A stretch of 64,000 nucleotides of DNA from assembly GCA_030737835.1 (NCBI GenBank), contig CM060848.1, positions 16,206,804 to 16,270,803 of the forward strand, read 5' to 3'. Under the pieces are notes generated by a model, which was given only the letters and a program-made list of their open reading frames with translations, had not been told where the DNA came from and did not search any database. This document shows positions 12,301-24,900 of this stretch, piece after piece. Numbering within the stretch: position 1 is the first letter of the stretch; every line of letters starts with the position of its first letter. Origin of the DNA: Acorus gramineus (Eukaryota > Streptophyta > Magnoliopsida > Acorales > Acoraceae). Position numbers and translations under genes: made by a program.

Positions 12301-12984
12301 GGAATGCTGCATTCACAGTCCTCTACTGGGTCCATGGTGAAAAAATTACCTGCTACCCTATCAAGGTCCGCCACAATTTCAAGCACCTCATCTAGTGCCA
12401 TGCTTAAACATGCAAAAGGAGCATCTAGGTCTTTTGATGGCGTCAGTTCATCAGAAAGAGACCAGTGTAAAATCAGATCATTTGGAGATGCGCGTGTCTC
12501 CATGCCGTCAAGGAGTGAGACAGGAAAACTTTTTATGAGTAATACTAATGGTGTGGAGAATGAACACAGTGAGAACAAGCAATTAGATGTTGCAGAAGTG
12601 ATGGCAGATGATTCTGTTTCAGGTGTATTCTATGACCTTTTACAGAAAGAGGTGATTGCTTTAAGAAAAGCATGTCATGAGAAGGACCAAAGTATAAAAG
12701 ACAAGGATAATACATTAGAAGTACGGATTTCCATTCTAAACTCCCTATATATTTATATTTTCTCAATATTTTTTTCGTTGTTTTGCTCTTATATATCTTC
12801 GAACAATCATGTATAGGTATTGTCAAAAAGGATTGATACACTGACCAAAGCTATGGAGGTAGAGGCCAAAAAAATGCGCAGGGAAAAGGTTGCAATGGAG
12901 AAAGAGGTAGCATCATTACATAATGAACTTGATCAAAAATTGAGGAGATATAAGCAAACAGTCAATAATCATCACCTTTCCTAG
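9303..12984 (+). CDS. MAP70: Microtubule-associated protein 70 (MAP70) with in-frame TGA
   Basis: MAP70 proteins are plant-specific coiled-coil proteins that bind cortical microtubules. Ten exons fit in phase: 9303-9504, 10359-10444, 10544-10609, 10996-11166, 11272-11442, 11537-11692, 11784-11930, 12018-12089, 12208-12720 and 12817-12984, giving about 583 codons. Family hallmarks include FINLLHGSDPVKIELN, NRALERLTKSKEAALLDAER, MHRQKVAEVEKL, VVANEWKDGDNKVMPVKQWL, FYDLLQKEVIALRKACHEKD and TLTKAMEVEAKKMRRE. The N-terminus has a Lys-rich run. The C-terminus (LDQKLRRYKQTVNNHHLS) appears shorter than in typical members. Exon 4 in the expected frame reads NLEIK, then TGA at 11011-11013, then IFDEKKEALAAQFAAEAALQ, so the canonical model has a premature stop at codon 124. 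An acceptor at 11028 would skip it in phase but has a poor context. Either a decaying paralogue or an altered splice is possible. Confidence 0.85.
9603..9830. repeat. 114-bp tandem duplication in MAP70 intron 1
   Basis: Two nearly identical adjacent copies begin near 9604 and 9718, sharing AGTTTGGATTTATGGTATCT and GAATGACCAAGTCGTAGTAT. Only a few mismatches are visible (for example TTTTCAGAAAG versus TTTTCAAAAAG), so the duplication is recent. Confidence 0.92.
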
Positions 12985-12999
12985 AGGTATATGATTTGT

Positions 13000-15900
13000 G
13001 TTCCTCACAACTTAATTTGAGATAATTGTTTTTAAGGAAACAGTTATCAAGTGTGATTTTTTTCATACTTCTTTTTCAACATAAAATTTGCTCTTGTAAA
13101 TAGATATCCTTGCAATTTATTTGTTTTTGATGTGCAGTTGAACCAGTTAGTATCTGAAAAAAAATAGTGTATTTGCTTGGCTTCCACTTGTTTTAGACCA
13201 TTTTCATATTATTTTCAGAGTTCTCTTGCAGTCATCTTTTCAATATTGAATAATTAACTATTTTGCAAGATATCAATTAGTGGATCTCATGATGAAACAG
13301 ACCATAATTATATATGGTTTGGCATGTTGACATTGTCTGTAGAATAATGACTTTTCTATGGGATGGTGTTTGATAAAATGTTTATGTTAATAGATATGGT
13401 AGTTTGCATTTGTTCCAGCCATTTGTAGACTCCAGCATTGAGCGGTCCATTCAGAGCCAAATCAGTCACCTGGCTGGCTAATTTATTGCCTACACATATC
13501 CATGAACATTTTAGTCCAGTAAGCACATTCTGAGAGAATTTTGATTTTCATGATCTTGAGAATTGTATGTTGTATCATAATACTGAACTGTAGAATATTA
13601 AACAGTGACTTGTAACGGTAAGTGTAGAAACCAATGATTGGTGTACTCAGATGAAAGTTGGTCTATTGATTGGATGCTTTTCGGTTCTCTGATGCAGAGT
13701 TGATTGATTTTATCTATATTTGTATGCATTAATTATTTAAGGAGAAGATACTACCTATAGACAGGTCAAGAGTTAAAAACACCGTATTTGAAGACTAAGA
13801 TTGGCAATTTTTATTGTTTCTCATCGGCCCTTGGATCCTAAACCTCCTTTTTTGCTTTGGTTTTGCATAACAGAATGAGCTCATGAAAGAGCAAACCAGG
13901 CCTTGATCTTTTCAACAAAGTTTCATCTCTTTGAGATTATATGTGAACAGCTATAACGATCTTCTTGCACAGGATCAAGCCAACATCCTCATCTGTTGTT
14001 GAACACTTTTGCTTGCATGGCCATGTTTTATGCAATATACACTGGATCTGACCTAACCTGATTCCAGATCTTTGAGAAATAAAAGCTAACCTGACCTGCA
14101 GCTACTATAGGTGACATCTATTCCAAAGGAAAAAGTATCAGGTGTGTGGTAGGGAATCTACATACATGCAGTAATGGAGAATTTATGTGTGTAAAAACTC
14201 TATTCAACCATGAAGAGCGATTTTATAAGGGAAGTGAATATGTGACTCGGATTCATTTCAAACAACCTCCTAATTATGGTCCATTTCCCACATAAGTAAA
14301 TACCATTTGTTGCATTCCTTTCATTCCCTTCTTTATTAGTTCTGATGTGATCATGTTTTGTGGAAACTCTCTGTATGCCATATAAAATCATAATTACAAT
14401 CATTGACCTGTGAGTCTGTACATGTGCAGTAATAACATTAAGTAATTCAAACCTTTTGTTGATTGTGAGGTTTATATGGGTCCCGTGTTGTTTGGTACAT
14501 TTGATCTATTCTTTTTTTTTTCCCCTCAAAATGATTGTCCTGCTTTGATTTTGTAGACATGGTCCAGTATCCGTAGCGATTTTTATAAAGGGGATTGAAT
14601 ATGTGACTCGGATTCATTTCAAACTACCTCAAAATTGTCATTCCCCTTTTGGAAGTTTCTGCCTGTTGGTTTCATTTGGCCAGCATTTCACCAAACGTAC
14701 TCATCTATGGCAAGGAAGCCCCTTTAAGTTTCCCAGAATGTGATAACCATTTATTAGAATGAGTGGGATCAGAATAGTTTTTAGCTTATGTGATACTATG
14801 CCAATTAAGTTTCTTCACATGCTTCAGCAGTATTCTAAATTAGAAATTGTTTGTGCGCAGGATATTATCCAAGTCACTTCAGTTTGAAATTTAAAATGAT
14901 GTTGAAGTGCCCCACAAGTTCATAATTATATGAACTATATGCATAAACAAAAAACAGTAGCATTGTGGGAGTCTGATTCAGCTCCCACTAATCCCAAAAA
15001 ACTTGAGAAAACTGTGGTCGATATTTGGTCGATATTTATTTTGTATGTAGTCTAGGTGTTGAATTTGTTGACATAACTGCTGTAGTTCAGGAAGTTGGTT
15101 TTTTAAAGGCTGGCATAAAATGTCAATTGATCATGCTGTGAATTTATTTTTTTAAATGCCAACAACACAGAAAAGGGTTCAAGTTTCCAACTTTCCATAC
15201 AACAGTTAAGAGTGGTTCTAAGATAATACATGATTTAATAAAATTTAATTAGGAAGTTCAAGGCCAATTATTTTCCCCCAAGCCATTGCTTTCATGAGAA
15301 GATCAAATGAGTTTCATTTATATTGACAGACTTCATTGGATGAAATTTCTCTGGTGGCTAACATCTGAACACCCGTTTGTGGCTTGTTCCGGGTTATATT
15401 TTATGTTCTTGAAGAAACTCAATAGCATAGAGATAAAGTGCATGAGACAAAACTCGTTTATACCAGGATCATCTATTCAATGCATTTAAATTTACCATGT
15501 CTTCTTTCTTTCTTTTCCCTGGATTTTTTTCTAAACTGTTTTGGTTCTTGATTCATCCGCCTGCAGTCGATTTATCCATGAAGTTTTCTTTAATAATACT
15601 CCAGAGAATTTTTTCACCCTTTAATGGGAGATTGATAACAGTCTTTTTGCCTCCACTTCTACAGTCTCCCCACAAAACAGGTATTCCATACAAGCCTTAA
15701 CCTGTATTAGCAATGCTACTTCTTGAAAGTGTCCTTGCTGTGATAATTATGATTTAGAATTTGATTCTATGCAACTATTTTATTAATGATCTGAGCATTG
15801 AAGGGATCATATTCCTCTACCTTTTCAATTGTGAGCTCCACAAGAGTTTTATATGGACTGCCATCATCTGCATTCATTGAATGCGAATCACTTGGACTGT

Positions 15901-17280
15901 TGGAAAAACACTAAGTTTTCTAATTTTGAAAAAACCACAACAAAATTAGGACTAAATATAAAGTTAGAAAAATCTGACAAATTTGGTGGATCGAAGCACG
16001 CAAATGCGCTTTCCGAAAAGCAAATTCCGCCTCACTTTGGTGCAATGGTTCAATGGCGGTCCACTCCGAAGATACGACAATCCCTGACCCTTCTCAAGGT
16101 ACACTCCAAGTGAGAAGGTTTTAACGAACACATGTAAGTCTTTAAGAATAGGAGACCCCAGCTTCTTTGTTTTTTTTAATTTGAATATTTATCTCGGATG
16201 CTCTCTGTTTTTCTTTTTATTTCTTTGTTTGTGCTGGACGGACAGGGTTTGAAAATGATTTTTCATTATTCAGTACAACACACCCCTCTCAACTATATAA
16301 ATGAAGAAGAGGTCCACAGGCAGGCACCCATTAAAAGAAAACGGTTTCTAACCGTTGCAATGTTAAAAACAGTGAAACCATAAATATCCATGCAATTGAC
16401 ACCTATGCAACAATATTAATTTGACTCTCATAAAATAAAATAAAATAATTTCTAACAACCCCATGTGATTAATTTTTAAAACTTATTCTTGATAAAAATT
16501 CAAGCCAGTATCTAACAAAAATCTGTCATATGTTCGTTTTATCTATTTTTATTTTCCACCAAACTTTTGTCTTCCAGTGAGAGCCTTCTTTTAAGCCCAC
16601 TTGAATTTCTAATGCTGTAAACAAATGAGATTATTCCCCCTTGGACTGAAAAAGATGAGTTTATTACAATTGGGCAGACATGGATTAAGTCACTCACAGT
16701 GAAACATGTGTCGTTGTATCAATAAAATTAACAACTAGGTTTAGAATTGGCCAAGTTTCTTGGTTAAACTGCTCTATTTAGGAAAATATTCAACAAAAAT
16801 AGAATTGCTATATGAGGACCAAACCTTGCAAGGTGAACTATACATCCTAAGCTGGATAAATAGAAATAGGCATCCTGGATTTGTCAATGAAATGTTCAAT
16901 ATAAATAATGGAAAAAAAAAGAAACGCCTCAGTACTTTTCCTTTAAGAGGCACAGGAAAAAAAATAAGAAGAAAATAGAGCTTTGGGTTTACTTGTTAGG
17001 ATAAAAGGTTATAAACACAACAACTATGCCTCTGAAATTGAGGCTTTGAAAGGATGAACTCCACATTTGATGCAGAGAAAACTATATTGTCAACTTGGAA
17101 TGGGTGACAATATTGATCTGTTCATGATTGCACAACCAGGTGGGAAGTTTTGATCAGAAAGCTATAAAATGAACAAACAATGTTATAATTCTTCTGAACC
17201 TTTTAAGAACATTAAATAACAGGGATTTACTCACCCCTTAATCCTTTTTTTTTTTTTGGACATGTAAAGGATTTCAATTG
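13000..17280. other. Intergenic stretch downstream of MAP70
   Basis: No gene was recognised. Open frames here are short and without family resemblance. The only internal structure found is the dispersed direct repeat at 14216 and 14575, listed separately. An A-box-like TTTGGTGCAATGGTTCAATG near 16037 has no clear B-box partner. Confidence 0.55.
14216..14630. repeat. Pair of dispersed ~55-bp direct repeats
   Basis: The segment at 14216-14270 recurs at 14575-14630. The shared core contains GAATATGTGACTCGGATTCA followed by TTTCAAAC and ACCTC. The flanks do not match by eye. Confidence 0.8.
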
Positions 17281-17300
17281 AATGGTAATTAATATGTGCA

Positions 17301-17740
17301 CCCATGTTTGGATTGGGAACAGAAAGTAGAATAAATGGGGTATAATATGGAATAAGGGGTTTAAGACTGTTTGAATGGTTGAAATAAATGAGAATTTGTA
17401 TGTCATAATAAACTGATATAAAATGGTATATAGATTACAGCCAACCCCTGGAATTAAATTATTTAAAGTTATTCAACTCAAAAGAATATATGAAACAACG
17501 TCAAATCAACTGTCTCCACTTCTTATGAATCAACTGTTAAATCAATTATCATCATTTTTTCACCTTTTATAAATCTTTATCGACACTCTATTCACATTTC
17601 ACTCGAATAACAAAAACTTTATTATTATGTTTTCCAACAAGAATAATTCAAAACACAATCAAACACAAAATCATTTTATCTTTATTTATACTAGAATAGT
17701 TATAAACTTTAGAATAACTTAATTCTTTATCCAAACGGGG
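17301..17740 (+). mobile_element. MITE, family 1 copy A
   Basis: About 440 bp with imperfect terminal inverted repeats: CCCATGTTTGGAT at the left, and CCCCGTTTGGAT as the reverse complement of the right end. The interior is AT-rich and non-coding. The reverse complement of 18681-19125 is recognisably homologous, sharing CAATAAACTGATATAAA-type and CACCTTTTATAAAT-type segments and TTCAAAACACAATCAAA. Boundaries are approximate and no target-site duplication was settled. Confidence 0.65.
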
Positions 17741-18680
17741 AAAGTTACATGAATGGAATCATTGATAGTAATTTGTTTGTGTGTTTGGGAATGTGTGAAG
17801 AAATATACAAGAGGGAGTGACATTTATAAAATGATGTAGAAATGCATTTTAAGATCATAAGTTATCAAAATATAACTATTTTAGGTTTTATACAAAAAAA
17901 AAAAAAAAAAAAAAGACTTTTTGACTATTGGGATTTATCAGGGATGTATGATACCATACAAATGGGAACTAGAGGATAAATGTTGAATAAGAAGGAAAAG
18001 AATGCATATGACCTCTTCCACATGCATCGAAAGTACCTTCAATATCTTTATTCGTATCCTACTCAGCTATCCCCAGAATAATTATTTAAATGATGCATTG
18101 AATAATCTTATTTTTAACATGGTTAACTCTTAATCCTTGTCCTCCCGGAGGACCTCACTATTCTTATTTTGTCCTTGAATAAACAATCAAATTTTTTTTA
18201 ATGGACACTCATATGAGAAGAGAGAGGTACGGACACATCCTCATCCTGTTTCGTCTTTTGGATAAATTTATTCAAGTGCACCATGAGTGATCTTCCCACT
18301 ACTTAAAGCCAAGTCACACAAGTCCTTTCCTTAAAAAAAAAGAGCAATGCCACATAAAGATATTTCATTTATTATAACTCATAAGTTTAACTTAGTGTCG
18401 GTAGATAAAAAAAATTATTTCACACGTGGTACGGTATGTACTCTACTTAAAATAATTAAATGTGGGATTGAGTGACCGCGTAACACGAGAGACGGTGGCC
18501 CAGGTTAATTATAATATAATATAATATAATTGAAAAAATGAATGACGTGGGGAGACAGCGACATTTGCACCCACGTGAATTTCACATGTCCATCTCTCTA
18601 TGATTCAATGTCTGCCGTCCGATCCGCACTCAGTCCCCCTCCCCCCCTTTCCTTTTCATTGCATCAATTCAATCCCTGAG

Positions 18681-19125
18681 CCCCGTATGGTACGGGAATA
18701 GGATTATTTTTTTGTATATATTTATTTTAATATAAATAAATATAAATAAAAATAAAATAATTTTGTATTTGATTGTGTTTTGAATTATTTTTGTTAAAAG
18801 ACGTAAAAATAAGTATTTTATTGTTTGGATAAAATATGAATAAATTATGGATAAGAATTTATAAAAGGTGAAAAATAATGATAGTTGATTTGATAAATGA
18901 TTTATAAGAGATGATGACAGTTGCTTTGACAATGAACCCATATATTCTTTGAGTGGAATAACCTAGGATAACTTTAATTTTAGGGATTGGTTGGACTCCA
19001 TATACCACTTTATATCAGTTTATTGCATACTTTATCAGGGGTTATCCGAGGTTTCCAAACAGACTTTATCCCTTATCTGAGGTTATCCAGAGTAATCCAG
19101 AGACTTATTTTTAAAACAAATGGGG
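18681..19125 (-). mobile_element. MITE, family 1 copy B (opposite orientation)
   Basis: Homologue of the element at 17301-17740 in the reverse orientation, about 940 bp away. The left end is CCCCGTATGG and the right end, reverse-complemented, is CCCCATTTG. It has no coding capacity. Confidence 0.6.
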
Positions 19126-19448
19126 ATTAACGGAAACTTATTCATTGCATGAATCCAGAGCAGAAAGAAACGAGCTTAGTTACTGAACCCTTAACAAACC
19201 AGTCCAAAAAATTAGAATAACTAGTCCGGAAGACTAAACTATTTTTTCTTTCATTTTACTCACCATAAAAATCAAGGACATGATGTCCCAGAAAAAAAAA
19301 AAAAAAAAAAAGTGTCTCTACCACCACACTAAGCATACGGGACCCTAACAGAAACTTTGTTATACCAACCAACAAAGGAAAAAAATAATGCTAGTGGGTT
19401 GTTGGCATGTGTTTTAATTTTTAAAATTAATAAATTTTATCTACATAG

Positions 19449-19452
<4 letters not shown>

Positions 19453-19496
<44 letters not shown>

Positions 19497-19728
19497 TGAT
19501 TTGGATGAATTTATTTTTAACAAATACAACAAGTTTATCTGATGTATATACATCGCATAAGGAAATATATATCTCTTTAGATATGTGGATGTAATAGACT
19601 TTTTGCTTAATCGATCGCATAAATTGCGTGCAACAATGCTCAAAAGAAAATGAAACATCCATTCCCTTGCATAGCATCGTCCTTTGCTGTCTCAACCGTT
19701 TTTTAAATATATATATATATATATATAA
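19453..19728. repeat. Two (AT)n microsatellites
   Basis: A long pure TA run at about 19453-19491 and a second at about 19706-19728 flank a non-coding stretch. Confidence 0.9.
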
Positions 19729-20334
19729 ATATATGTTATTATAAAAAGTAAAATACATTTTGATAAATCAGTACATATTTATAAAAAAATTTAAAAAGTA
19801 AAGTATATGATTACAATATTATAAAACGGACTAAATATACCAATATTCTATATAAAAAATAAATCTTCAACAGAAACTTTCATTTTAAACCACTTGCAAC
19901 ATTTCTGCTTTCATAAAGGTCTCTGTATCGGTGTTTACAAATTTTTTGTATTTTAATCTTTTTTTGTAAAGATGCATAACATGTGAAAATTGCATGTAAA
20001 AGTTTTTCAGTAATTTCATCTCTTATTAAAATTAAAACATATGAGACTTTGTCACAGTTTTAATTTAATAGACAAGAGTTTGACTAGTCTACGTGTACTG
20101 TAATGCCTCACTCTCCGACTTCTTTTTTTCAATGCCAAAAAGAAGGAGAAAAAAAAAATCTCAAAATAATATTTGATAAGGCCCACAATGGTTGGTGCAG
20201 ATCAAAACAGTTAAACGAGCTTACTCACCTTTAAAAAAAACAAAAAATTACTATTCCTCGTACATACATTAAATTATACAAACAGGCAAAAAAAATAAAA
20301 TGACAGTGACTTCTTTTATATATATTAAAATTTT

Positions 20335-20886
20335 GGAAAAATTTCAAATAACCCCTTGTAACCTGTCATACATACATATTTCAAATAACCCCTTGAAACT
20401 CATACATCCATATAGACTTTCTTTGAAGTCCATGTAATCTTTCGAAAATATTTGTGTAAATCCAAATAGTCCAAATAGCTTCCGGAATTAAATTTTCATT
20501 GACAGATGATAAATATGTTGTTTGGTTAACTCTAAATGAAAATACAACATAATAAAACTCTCTTACAATGTATTAAAAATATGAAAAATCATTTATAAAT
20601 ATCGATTTTATCCATCTGAATAGATTATAAAACCCTATTTAAAAATGTAAAATCGTCACTTATAAAACATCTTAAACATTTTTAATATTATAAGAGATTT
20701 TTGATATATTTTTTATCAAAATTAACCGAACATAATATTTTTTATTCATAAATAAAAATTTAATTTAATAGAATATTTTACCTATGTGTTTTCATAAAAT
20801 TAAGTTACATGGACTTAAAAAAAAATAAAAAATTACGGGGTTATATAAATTGGAGACAGTTTAGAGTGGGTTATATAAGTTTTTCC
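20335..20886. mobile_element. MITE-like element upstream of PHYA
   Basis: The left end GGAAAAATTTCAAATAACCC is matched by the reverse complement of the right end, GGAAAAACTTATATAACCC. The ~550-bp AT-rich interior is non-coding, with a second CAAATAACCCCTTG motif near 20383. It lies about 1.1 kb upstream of the PHYA start codon. The element call is inferred from the inverted ends. Confidence 0.5.
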
Positions 20887-20899
20887 TTCACCGTCTTAT

Positions 20900-21970
20900 A
20901 CTCCCCCTCGAAAAAGGGGTCTGTCTTCACTTGAAATCTAGAGAACCGCCATCGGGAACTCGAAATTTCGTCCTTGAAGCACTTAATTTAATCCTGCTAA
21001 TAAGTGGGGTCTCTCTCTCTCATCGGTTATTTGGGGTTGCGGGACTGTTCTTCGCCGTCGGGGAGTGGTCCGAGAGGCCATCCCAAATCTGAAACGTTGG
21101 TCCAGTGGTCCCGTCGACCCATGCGCGGATCGTGCGGTGGTATCCGGTGTGGGTTTTCATGGGTTTTCGATTTAGGAGCTCTTGAAGCTCAGAAAGGTTT
21201 CGTTTTTTTTTTTTTTTTTGGGGATCCTGTGGCTTACCTACTGATAAGTAGGAAATGCTACTTTTGCTTGTTTGCTCTGATCAAGGAAATTTTATTTTAA
21301 TAATCGTTAATAAACTAAATCGGTATCAAGATTTAAATTTAAATTTAAGATCTATTTTTAATACAATTAAACTCTGAACTATTGTGCTAATATCACCGTG
21401 GACTTTTAAAAGGTTTGTTGGGTGTTCGTGGGTTTCCAATTTTTTTTTTTTTTTTTGTTGGGTGGCCTTGCCTTTCGAGAGCTTGCTGAGGTTTGTTTGT
21501 TTTAATGGGTTTCTGATTTCTGGGTGACTACGAAAGCCTGGATTGGGTCTAGACTCTAGAGTTTTCGATCCTTTTGTCTTTCTCTTCTCTGGGTTTGACG
21601 GTGATTGATGTGAGATATTCGTGTGTTTCTCTTCATTTGCTCTCCTTGTGTTGCACGAACAAGTCCTTTTATTTTCTCTGTTATTAGAGAAAAAAAAAAA
21701 AAAACCAACTTCCATTCTTTTACTTCTGTAATTTTGATTTGGTTTCTGTGTTGGTTTGGGAAGAAAAAGTGTAAGCAGAACTTCTTGTCTTATAAATGTC
21801 ATTTGGATAGTCATTCTAGGATTCTGGGCTTCATTTCTTTCTTTAGCAATTGGTGTTACAAACACAGAATCTGAAATTTTTAAAAGAGTTCCTTCAATTT
21901 TGAGCTTAGTATGGCCTAAAAAAAACCAGAGCTTTTGATCAGAGAAACCCTCCTTTGTCAAAAAAAAAAA
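20900..21970 (+). promoter_or_regulatory. PHYA upstream / 5' leader region
   Basis: About 1.07 kb of T-rich, GC-variable sequence lies between the MITE-like element and the PHYA ATG. PHYA genes usually have a leader intron. A plausible acceptor is TTTTGATCAG at about 21940, giving a short final leader ending in poly(A) just before the ATG. The donor could not be identified with confidence. Confidence 0.4.
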
Positions 21971-24900
21971 ATGTCTTCTTCAAGGCCAACCCACTCTTCC
22001 ACCAGCTCCAGCAGGAGCAGAAACAGCGCCCGAATCATCGCCCAGACGACCGTGGACGCGAAGCTCCACGACGAGTTCGAGGAGCTCGGCGACTCCTTCG
22101 ATTACACCCGATCAGTCTCCGTTCACTCTGAGACCTCCGCGGATCAGACGCAGCGGAGGTCGCCCAAGGTGACCGCCTACCTCCAGCACATCCAGAAGGG
22201 CCGACTCATCCAGCCCTTCGGTTGCCTCCTCGCCGTGGACGAGAAGACCTTCTGCGTCATCGCCTACAGCGAAAACGCGCCCGAGATGCTCACCATGGTC
22301 AGCCACGCCGTCCCCAGCGTCGGCGATGTTCCGGTACTCGGCATCGGCACCGACGTCCGCGCCCTCTTCACTTCCCCGAGCACCGCCGCCCTCCAAAAGG
22401 CGCTTGGTTACAGCGAAGTCTCTCTCTTGAACCCCATTTTGGTCCATTGCAAGATCTCCGGGAAGCCCTTCTACGCCATCATCCATCGCGTGACCGCTTG
22501 TTTGGTGATCGACTTTGAATCCGTCAAGCCTTACGAGCTCCCGATGACTGCCGCTGGTGCTCTTCAATCGTATAAGCTTGCGGCAAAGGCGATTGCGCGG
22601 CTTCAGTCCCTTCCCGGAGGGAGCATGGAGAGGCTTTGTGATACAATGGTACGCGAGGTGTTTGAATTGACCGGGTACGATCGCGTGATGGCATATAAGT
22701 TCCATGAAGACGACCACGGGGAGGTTGTGGCGGAGATTACAAAGCAGGGGCTTGAGCCTTATTTGGGTCTTCATTACCCTGCGACGGACATCCCTCAAGC
22801 GGCGCGGTTTCTCTTCATGAAGAACAAGGTTCGGATGATCTGCGACTGCAGGGCGAAGCCTGTCAAGGTCTTCCAGGACGAGAAGCTGACGATCGACCTG
22901 ACATTTTGTGGGTCGACCCTTCGAGCCCCCCATAGTTGCCATTTGCAGTACATGGAGAACATGGACTCGATCGCCTCGCTTGTCATGGCGGTGGTGATCA
23001 ATGAAGGTGATGATGATGATGATCATGTTGGGGACAACAACAATGATAACTCGAAGAGGAAGCGGTTGTGGGGTCTTGTGGTTTGCCACAACACGAGCCC
23101 GAGGTTTGTCCCTTTCCCTTTGCGCTACGCTTGTGAGTTTCTCACGCAAGTATTTGCCATACATGTCCACAAGGAGTTAGAATTAGAAAACCAGATGCGG
23201 GAGAAGAACATCTTGCGAACGCAGACATTGCTTTGCGACATGATCCTAAGAGATGCTCCTCTTGGCATTGTGTCGCAGACTCCAAACATAATGGACCTTG
23301 TCAAGTGCGATGGGGCTGCTCTGCTGTATAAGGACAAGATTTGGCAGCTTGGGACAACCCCGACCGAGCGTCAGATACGTGACATTGCTATCTGGCTCAC
23401 AGATTACCATATGGACTCGACTGGGCTGAGCACGGATAGTCTCCATGATGCCGGGTATCCAGATGCTCTTGCACTTGGTGATGTCGTTTGTGGAATGGCT
23501 GCAGCGAGGATCACATCGAAGGACATTCTTTTCTGGTTCAGGTCCCCTACGACATCTGAGATACAGTGGGGAGGTGCGAAGCATGAACGGTCTGATCAGG
23601 ATGACGGACGAAGAATGCACCCAAGGTCGTCTTTCAAAGCATTCCTTGAGGTCGTCAAGACACGGAGTCTGCCTTGGAAGGACTATGAGATGGATGCCAT
23701 CCACTCATTGCAGCTCATACTGAGGGGTGCGTTCAACAAAGCTTCTGTCGATGTCACTGGCGCTGATGATAAGGCCTCGATTGACTCTCGGATCAATGAT
23801 CTACGGATTGAGGGAATGGTGGAGCTGCAGGCGGTGACGAACGAGATGGTCCGTCTAATTGAGACGGCGACTGTGCCAATTCTTGCTGTTGATGTGAAGG
23901 GGTACATCAATGGGTGGAACCTTAAGATTGCAGAGCTGACAGGGTTGTCGGTCAGCCAGGCCATTGGGAAGCATATGCTTACCCTTGTAGAAGATTGTTC
24001 CTCCACAATAGTCAGGAAGATGCTTCATTTAGCTCTTCAGGGTTAGTGCACCTTGGTTTATAAATTGGGTTTGACATGATTCCATTAAATGTGCTTGAAT
24101 TAATTCAATTCTTCCATGATCAGGTCAAGAAGAGAAGAACATAGAATTCCAGTTGAAGACGCATAATTCTCAGAGGGATAATGGACCCGTCATTCTTGTT
24201 GTTAACGCATGTGCTAGCCGGGACCTCCATGAGAATGTTGTGGGCGTGTGCTTTGTGGCTCAAGACATGACTGGGCAAAAGACGGTCATGGACAAGTTCA
24301 CCCGGATTGAAGGGGACTACAAGGCAATCATTGAGAACCCAAGCCCTCTCATTCCCCCTATATTCGGCGCGGATGAATTTGGGTGGTGCTCTGAGTGGAA
24401 CCCTGCTATGACCAAGATTTCGGGTTGGCGAAGGAATGAAGTGATTGATAAGATGCTACTGGGTGAGGTCTTTGGGACCCAAGTAGCATGCTGTCGTTTG
24501 AAGAACCAGGTGAAATAGTGATCCCACATTCCCACTTAGTTATTATAAATTAGGACGGATTTTACTTGTATATCTACTTGGAAATGCAACTAGGGTGAAT
24601 AGAGATGTGAATCAATCATGTCAAATAGGAATGAGTTTAATAGGGGAATAACTTTAAGGTTTAAGAAATGAAAATTTGGTTACATATCTTTATGTATTGC
24701 TATGTGATTCATATCTGTCGGTTTTTCCAGGATGCTTTTGTAAACCTTGGCGTTGTTATCAACAATGCCATGACCGGTCAGCTGGATGTCGAGAAGGTGC
24801 CATTCAGTTTCTTCAGCCGGGGAGGGAGGCACGTGGAATGCCTGCTCTCAGTAACCAGGAAAATTGATGGGGTTGGTATGGTGACTGGGGTTTTCTGCTT

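Noticed and set aside
15853..16113. 86-codon open frame in the MAP70-PHYA spacer
   Set aside because: No resemblance to known proteins, no splice partners, and the composition of non-coding DNA.
21326..21961. 211-codon minus-strand frame in the PHYA leader
   Set aside because: Lys/Asn-rich, low-complexity translation of T-rich leader DNA with no family features.
22112..23170. 352-codon open frame antisense to PHYA exon 1
   Set aside because: It is complementary to a strongly conserved, GC-rich coding exon. Its product is low-complexity and resembles no family. It is explained by high GC3 on the sense strand.
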